Below, one piece after another: positions 6,285 through 10,607 of a stretch of DNA of 10,607 nucleotides. Source of the stretch: Bacillota bacterium (GTDB lineage: Bacteria; Bacillota; Clostridia; Lachnospirales; Lachnospiraceae). A program made the position numbers and the translations under genes. The number at the start of each line of letters is the position of its first letter. Within the stretch, counting starts at the first letter, position 1. The stretch spans positions 1 to 10,607 of the forward strand of contig JAEYRR010000342.1 of the NCBI GenBank assembly GCA_023435505.1, given 5' to 3'. The notes under the pieces were generated by a model. The model did not search any database. It saw only the letters and a program-made list of their open reading frames with translations, and was not told the origin of the DNA.

Positions 6285-7694
6285 CTATACTTCTACTTTT
6301 TCCGTACTGGTTACAATATTATGTACCCAGACTTTCTTCTTTAGTAGAATATAACCTATGGTACATTTTGCCAATTCTGTCATCTGACAAATGATAAATA
6401 ATGGGATAATTGGTATATCCGTATATCGTGAAAGCACATAAGCTAATGGTACACAAATGGTCCAAACAAAGAAACTGTCAAATAAAAAGGTAATAAAGGT
6501 CTTACCGCCGGAACGCATGGTGAAATAGCTGGCATTGGTAAATCCATATAGCGGCATACAGGCCGCTGATACAAAGAGCAGATTTCTCGCCAGCTCCCGT
6601 ACCTCATTCTCTGTCTTATAGATCTGCGGAAACAAAGGAGCGATGACTGCCATTATCACACCTACAACAAAACAACTAAAGACTGCAAACACAATCATCT
6701 TTCTGTCCTGTTCTACTGCTTCTTCCAACTTATTGGCACCAAGTAGCTGTCCAATTAAGATACCTATGGCAGCTCCTAGGGAGATAAACACAACATTAAA
6801 CAGATTGGATACGGTGGAGGAGATGTTATAGGCTGCTACCACCTGAAGACCTCGTACCGAATAACACTGAACCATCATAGAGGTTCCACCTGCCCATAAG
6901 GCTTCATTAATGGTAAGAGGAAGTCCTTTTATAATCATCTGCTTGGTAAGATGCTTTGGAATATAGAGAGAACGAAGAGCCCCTACGATAAATGGATTCC
7001 TCTCCTTATTCTTATGAGTCCACAAAACTACAACTCCAAGCTCTACAAATCTGGAGAGTACAGTAGCAATCGCTGCACCTACTACACCCAGCTTTGGTGC
7101 ACCCAGATATCCAAAGATCAAGATTGTGTTAAATACCAGATTGACAAGGACCGCCACGATACCTGCCACCATTGGTACCACCGTTTCTCCAGTTTCCTTC
7201 AAGGTTCCAGCATAGGACTCCTTAATGGCGAAGGGAATCAGCCCTACCAACATAACGGCCAGATATTGCCTACCATAAGAAAGTGTCATCTCTGGATTAC
7301 CGACTTCACTGTCACTACTGATAAAGGCCGACAGCAGGGAATCTCCGAAGATGATAAAGATACCTATGGCAATGACAGAAAACAATGCACAGACCATTAA
7401 TTTAAAACGGAAGGCATACCTGACACCATCGTTATTTCCCTTACCAAAGAACTGGGCTCCAAAGATACCCGCTCCCGATATCGCCCCAAAAATAGCCAGG
7501 TTGAATACAAAAATCAGTTGGTTAGCGATGGCAACTCCAGACATCTGGTCTGTACCGACACGACCCACCATAATATTATCCAATAAACTTACAAAGTTCG
7601 TAATTCCATTCTGTATAATCATTGGTATTGCAATTAAAAGCATTCTTTTGTAAAAAGATTTATCCCCAATATAACTACTTCTTAACCTATTCAT
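6285..7694 (-). CDS. MATE family multidrug/solute efflux protein
   Basis: The 469-residue product has about twelve hydrophobic segments arranged as two similar halves, the standard MATE length and layout. Typical patterns are LLIAIPMIIQNGITNFVSLLDNIMVGRVG (about 19-47), YAGTLKETGETVVPM (about 161-175) at the end of the first half, and in the second half GLPLTINEALWAGG (about 257-270) and SYFTMRSGGKTFITFLFDSFFVWTICVPLAY (about 389-419). MATE proteins export cationic drugs or metabolites using sodium or proton gradients; the substrate here cannot be read from sequence. AAGGAG (7701-7706) lies 6 nt before the start. Only 33 nt separate it from the glpK stop and no terminator lies between, so it is probably the second gene of a glpK-MATE transcript. 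Confidence 0.9.
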   Translation of the reverse strand: MNRLRSSYIGDKSFYKRMLLIAIPMIIQNGITNFVSLLDNIMVGRVGTDQMSGVAIANQLIFVFNLAIFGAISGAGIFGAQFFGKGNNDGVRYAFRFKLMVCALFSVIAIGIFIIFGDSLLSAFISSDSEVGNPEMTLSYGRQYLAVMLVGLIPFAIKESYAGTLKETGETVVPMVAGIVAVLVNLVFNTILIFGYLGAPKLGVVGAAIATVLSRFVELGVVVLWTHKNKERNPFIVGALRSLYIPKHLTKQMIIKGLPLTINEALWAGGTSMMVQCYSVRGLQVVAAYNISSTVSNLFNVVFISLGAAIGILIGQLLGANKLEEAVEQDRKMIVFAVFSCFVVGVIMAVIAPLFPQIYKTENEVRELARNLLFVSAACMPLYGFTNASYFTMRSGGKTFITFLFDSFFVWTICVPLAYVLSRYTDIPIIPLFIICQMTELAKCTIGYILLKKKVWVHNIVTSTEKVEV

Positions 7695-7727
7695 GTTAAA
7701 CTCCTTATCTAATGGAGCAACTATGTC

Positions 7728-9224
7728 TTATCGTTTACCTGCCCAGTATAAAGTACTGTCCACTGCTCGGTGCCAGCCCTTTACCAGTTCTTTTCTTGTG
7801 TCGGAATCCATGGTATTGTAAAACACGTGTTGCTTTTTCCAATTCTCCTTAATTTCTTTCTTATCTTTATAATAGCCAACTGCCAAGCCTGCCAGATAGG
7901 CGGCTCCTAAGGCTGTTGTCTCTATCACCTTAGGTCTTACTACCTCATCATTTAATATATCTGCCTGGAACTGCATGAGAAAATCATTGGCACAGGCGCC
8001 ACCGTCTACCTTTAAGCTTTCTAAGGTAATATGGGACTCCTCCTCCATGGTCTTTAAAACATCTAAGGTCTGATAGGCCAGGGATTCTAGCGTTGCTCTG
8101 ATTATATGTTCCTTCTTGGCACCTCTGGATAAACCAAATATGGTTCCTCTGGCATATGCATCCCAATATGGAGCTCCCATTCCTGTAAAAGCTGGTACCA
8201 CATAGACACCGTTACTATCCTTTACTGACCTGGCATACTCCTGGGTATCTCTTGCCTCCTTAATGAGACGTAGCTCGTCACGAAGCCACTGAATCGCTGC
8301 TCCTGCCACAAAGACACTTCCTTCTAAGGCATACTCCACCCTATCATCCATTCCGATGGCAATGGTAGTAAGCAGACCTTTCTTAGAACTCACTGCCTGC
8401 TCTCCAGTATTCATTAATAAAAAGCATCCTGTGCCATAAGTATTTTTAGCTTCTCCAGCTTCAAAACAGCACTGGCCGAATAATGCTGCCTGCTGATCTC
8501 CTGCAACACCTGCAATAGGTATCTGTCCTCCCAATAAGGAAGCGTCTGTATAGCCAAAGATGCCACTGGAAGGCTTCACCTCTGGTAGCATGGAAAGAGG
8601 AATCTGAAAATACTCCAGTATTTCTTCATCCCATTGGAGTGTGTGAATGTTGTATAACATAGTCCTAGAAGCATTGGTATAATCGGTGGCAAAGATATGC
8701 CCCTTAGATAATTTGAACATCAACCAGGTGTCTACTGTTCCAAACATCAGGTTGCCCTTCTTTGCTTCTGCTCTAGCTCCCTTTACATGGTCTAAAATCC
8801 AAGCTATCTTACTGGCAGAAAAATAGGCATCTACCAAAAGCCCGGTCTTCTCCTTAATCCTATCGGCATAACCATCCTTTTTCAGCTGATCAATTCGGTC
8901 CGCCGTACGTCTGCACTGCCAGACAATAGCATTGTAAATAGGTTCGCCGGTACGTCTGTCCCAGACAATAGTGGTCTCTCTCTGGTTGGTTATACCTATG
9001 GCAGCAATGTCAGACACATCGATATCCTGTCTAGCTTTCGCTTCCATTAAAACCCCTAGCTGGGAGGACCAGATCTCATTAGGATCATGCTCTACCCAAC
9101 CACTCTCCGGATAGATCTGAGTAAACTCCTTCTTAGCTTCTGATACAATCTCGCCCTGTTTATTAAAAATAATGCATCGGGAGCTTGTGGTTCCCTGATC
9201 CAATGCCATAATGTATTTGCTCAT
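7728..9224 (-). CDS. glpK: Glycerol kinase
   Basis: GlpK phosphorylates glycerol to sn-glycerol 3-phosphate with ATP in the cytoplasm, committing it to glycolysis or lipid synthesis. The 498-residue length is normal for this FGGY-family kinase. The N-terminal phosphate loop is [10 protein letters not shown] (7-16). [11 protein letters not shown] (42-52) and the substrate-contact region NQRETT (80-85) are present. The catalytic Asp243 is in [11 protein letters not shown], followed by [14 protein letters not shown] (261-274), and VDGGA (406-410) lies in the nucleotide-binding half. At the regulatory loop [13 protein letters not shown] (227-239) the His phosphorylated by the PTS in Bacillus and Enterococcus is a Ser, and the Arg used for fructose bisphosphate inhibition in E. 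coli is a Gln. The start lacks a close Shine-Dalgarno sequence (see 9225-9258). No glpF or glpD is adjacent. Confidence 0.95.
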   Translation of the reverse strand: MSKYIMALDQGTTSSRCIIFNKQGEIVSEAKKEFTQIYPESGWVEHDPNEIWSSQLGVLMEAKARQDIDVSDIAAIGITNQRETTIVWDRRTGEPIYNAIVWQCRRTADRIDQLKKDGYADRIKEKTGLLVDAYFSASKIAWILDHVKGARAEAKKGNLMFGTVDTWLMFKLSKGHIFATDYTNASRTMLYNIHTLQWDEEILEYFQIPLSMLPEVKPSSGIFGYTDASLLGGQIPIAGVAGDQQAALFGQCCFEAGEAKNTYGTGCFLLMNTGEQAVSSKKGLLTTIAIGMDDRVEYALEGSVFVAGAAIQWLRDELRLIKEARDTQEYARSVKDSNGVYVVPAFTGMGAPYWDAYARGTIFGLSRGAKKEHIIRATLESLAYQTLDVLKTMEEESHITLESLKVDGGACANDFLMQFQADILNDEVVRPKVIETTALGAAYLAGLAVGYYKDKKEIKENWKKQHVFYNTMDSDTRKELVKGWHRAVDSTLYWAGKR

Positions 9225-9258
9225 ACCTACACCAGATAGCCCGGCTATCCTACTCCTT
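9225..9258 (-). promoter_or_regulatory. Unusual glpK leader: distant ribosome binding site with intervening hairpin
   Basis: On the minus strand AAGGAG (9253-9258) is the only good ribosome binding site, but it is 28 nt before the ATG at 9224. Between them a perfect inverted repeat, GATAGCC-G-GGCTATC (9235-9249), can fold into a short hairpin. Folding it would bring the site to about 13 nt from the start. The repeat could also be a protein operator. Confidence 0.5.
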
Positions 9259-9303
9259 TTCTATATAATTTATTCATTTCAATCAACAACAAACATACAT
9301 TCT

Positions 9304-9309
9304 ATGATA
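9304..9309 (-). promoter_or_regulatory. Likely extended -10 promoter of glpK
   Basis: On the minus strand TGGTATCAT gives an extended -10 element (TATCAT at 9304-9309) with only a poor -35. It would give a leader of about 70 nt. A second possibility, TTGTTG 16 nt before TATATA near 9262-9267, would start the transcript almost at the ribosome binding site. Confidence 0.4.
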
Positions 9310-9355
9310 CCATAAATTCTCTTAATAGGAAAGATGTGAACAAAAAGATATACAG

Positions 9356-9402
9356 AAATAAAAACCCCCTGTTACCATATTGAAAACCATGGTAACAGGG
9401 GG
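9356..9402 (-). terminator. Terminator of the amino acid ABC transporter operon
   Basis: CCCCCTGTTACCAT (9365-9378) and ATGGTAACAGGGGG (9389-9402) form a perfect 14-bp GC-rich stem with a 10-nt loop. On the minus strand TTTTTATTT follows. It starts 12 nt after the ATPase stop codon. Confidence 0.92.
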
Positions 9403-9414
9403 CACTACTTGGTT

Positions 9415-10176
9415 CTATTTCAATACATTCTGTAGAAAAGCCTTGGTTCGCTCTTCCTTAGGGTTTCCGAAGATTTCCTCCGGAGTTCCTTCTTCTAGTA
9501 TTCTTCCATCATACATAAAGATGACTCTGTCCGCCACATCTCTGGCAAATCCCATCTCATGGGTAACACATAGCATTGTCATTCCGTCCTTAGCTAGGCT
9601 CTGCATAACACTTAATACCTCACCCACTAATTCAGGGTCAAGTGCTGATGTTGGTTCATCGAAAAGCATGATCTCCAGCTGCATGGCAAGTGCTCTGGCA
9701 ATGGCCACACGCTGTTGCTGTCCTCCGGATAATTTACTTGGATATACATGCATCTTATCCTCTAACCCCACGCGTATGATTAAATCCTTCGCGATACGCT
9801 CTGCCTCTGCCTTATCCATCTTCTTTACATTGATTGGTGAGATCATAACATTTTCCAATACTGTCTTATGTGGGAATAGATTAAAGCGTTGGAACACCAT
9901 GCCCATTTTTAGTAGAAGCTCGCTCTTTTCCTTCTTACTCAAAGGAGAATGGTTCTGCTCCTTATGACGGTCGTCCAACAGTTTTTCCTCTATATAAATC
10001 TTTCCAGAAGTAGCTTTTTCCAAGTGGTTAAGCGCCCTTAGATAGGTAGACTTGCCTGCACCTGAAGGACCGATTATAACGACTACTTCACCAGAGTTCA
10101 CTGTAAGTGAGACATCCTTTAAGATCTTTAAGTCCCCGAAGTCTTTACATAACTTCTCGGTTCGTATCATTTCCAT
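9415..10176 (-). CDS. Polar amino acid ABC transporter ATP-binding protein
   Basis: The 253-residue ATPase would power an importer for polar amino acids (GlnQ/HisP type) from the cytoplasmic face. All core motifs are present in order: Walker [10 protein letters not shown] (36-44), Q-loop [18 protein letters not shown] (93-110, Gln96), signature [15 protein letters not shown] (149-163), Walker [15 protein letters not shown] (169-182, with Asp173 and Glu174) and the H-loop [15 protein letters not shown] (204-218, His206). The segment between the first strands and the Q-loop (64-90) is somewhat long and charged, as in HisP-like members. The start at 10176 has AGGAGG (10184-10189) 7 nt upstream. 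That site overlaps the stop codon of the permease gene, so the two are translationally linked. The substrate (glutamine, glutamate, cystine or another) cannot be decided, as the binding protein is outside the window. Confidence 0.92.
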   Translation of the reverse strand: MEMIRTEKLCKDFGDLKILKDVSLTVNSGEVVVIIGPSGAGKSTYLRALNHLEKATSGKIYIEEKLLDDRHKEQNHSPLSKKEKSELLLKMGMVFQRFNLFPHKTVLENVMISPINVKKMDKAEAERIAKDLIIRVGLEDKMHVYPSKLSGGQQQRVAIARALAMQLEIMLFDEPTSALDPELVGEVLSVMQSLAKDGMTMLCVTHEMGFARDVADRVIFMYDGRILEEGTPEEIFGNPKEERTKAFLQNVLK

Positions 10177-10187
10177 AGCATGCCCTC

Positions 10188-10607
10188 CTACTCGTACACT
10201 GAAAACCGTCTCTCAACCTTGTTAAAGATAAAGGTGAAGAAAGCGGTGATTATCAGATAAATTCCCAACGCTGGTACAAAGACCAGATAAGACCCTTCCG
10301 AAGAAATAGTCTTGGATATTGTGGTGATATCCATTAAGCCAATTACAAAAACTAAAGAAGCATCCTTTAGTGCCATGATAAACTCATTACACATAGGAGG
10401 AATCATTCTTCGTATAGACTGTGGAATGATGATTAGCCTCATAGTCTTGCCATACCCCATTCCAAGTGCCTTAGATGCCTCAAACTGTCCTTTATCAATG
10501 GACTGGATTGCTGCACGAACAATTTCTGCACAGTATGCTGCTGAATTCAAGGTGTAGGCAATAAATGCTGCCACAAAGGCTCCCTTAAATACCCCATTGG
10601 GGTCCGA
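10188..10607 (-). CDS. Polar amino acid ABC transporter permease, C-terminal part (5' end cut off)
   Basis: The reading frame is open to the window edge; 139 codons are visible, starting mid-protein with [11 protein letters not shown]. The gene continues beyond 10607, so the GTG at 10574 is an internal codon and not a start. The sequence has the HisM/GlnP family pattern: [33 protein letters not shown], in which the EAA loop ([21 protein letters not shown]) contacts the ATPase. This is followed by [14 protein letters not shown], a further membrane segment and a basic C-terminus [12 protein letters not shown]. Family members are usually around 215-235 residues, so roughly 80-95 N-terminal residues are missing. 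It lies 11 nt upstream of the ATPase gene in the same operon. Confidence 0.9.
   Translation of the reverse strand, partial: SDPNGVFKGAFVAAFIAYTLNSAAYCAEIVRAAIQSIDKGQFEASKALGMGYGKTMRLIIIPQSIRRMIPPMCNEFIMALKDASLVFVIGLMDITTISKTISSEGSYLVFVPALGIYLIITAFFTFIFNKVERRFSVYE

Noticed and set aside
6643..7653. Plus-strand frames opposite the MATE gene
   Set aside because: These are antisense shadows without initiation signals or recognisable proteins.
9380..9967. Plus-strand open frame of 195 codons opposite the ABC ATPase gene
   Set aside because: The opposite strand has every ATPase motif. This frame starts inside the terminator hairpin and has no ribosome binding site.
10572..10574. GTG as a start of the permease
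   Set aside because: The frame continues upstream to the window edge without a stop, and the family needs about 80-95 more N-terminal residues.
1..10607. CRISPR arrays, tRNA/rRNA genes, insertion sequences, prophage or defence genes
   Set aside because: No regularly spaced repeats, tRNA-like folds, transposase or integrase frames, or recognisable defence proteins were seen on either strand.

Overview
The window looks like chromosomal DNA from a low-GC Gram-positive anaerobe, most likely a clostridium of the Lachnospiraceae type. The grounds are strong AGGAGG-type ribosome binding sites, TTGnnn/TATAAT-like promoters, hairpin plus T-tract terminators, and protein types common in that group (QueT, a PadR/HAAS pair, a DUF2500 protein, and a GH18-type envelope protein with a stalk domain). 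No species is claimed. No rRNA, tRNA, CRISPR array, insertion sequence or phage gene was seen. All genes appear intact except the two cut by the window edges.

Layout. Positions 1-665 (-) hold the N-terminal part of a membrane-anchored protein with a stalk domain and the start of an SH3-like domain, probably a GH18 family protein. Positions 666-1103 are non-coding and carry that gene's promoter, a terminator and two unexplained inverted repeats. At 1104-1505 (-) lies a DUF2500 protein. A compact region with two divergent promoters separates it from queT (1704-2198, +), a queuosine-precursor transporter whose short leader looks like a preQ1 riboswitch. A bidirectional terminator lies between queT and a convergent lipoprotein gene (2245-2976, -). 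A 16-bp perfect palindrome sits beside the likely promoter of the lipoprotein gene, followed by the asnS terminator and asnS (3173-4567, -).

Positions 4568-4862 hold the divergent promoters for asnS and for a two-gene operon (4863-6235, +). That operon encodes a PadR regulator and a six-helix HAAS-domain membrane protein, whose frames share one base. Repeated CTGTCGTAGTA motifs overlap the operon's promoter and look like PadR operators. After a perfect bidirectional terminator comes a minus-strand unit of glpK (9224-7728) followed 33 nt later by a MATE efflux protein (7694-6285). The glpK leader is odd: its only good Shine-Dalgarno sequence lies 28 nt from the start codon with a perfect hairpin in between. 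The right end (9415-10607, -) holds the ATPase and the C-terminal part of the permease of a polar amino acid ABC importer, with a strong terminator.

Taken together these are mostly housekeeping and transport genes: tRNA charging, the queuosine precursor supply, glycerol use and amino acid uptake. They are interleaved with envelope proteins of unknown function. I found no clear sign of a new multi-gene system. The most informative items are regulatory: the queT leader, the PadR operator cluster, the glpK leader and the palindrome at 3056-3090.
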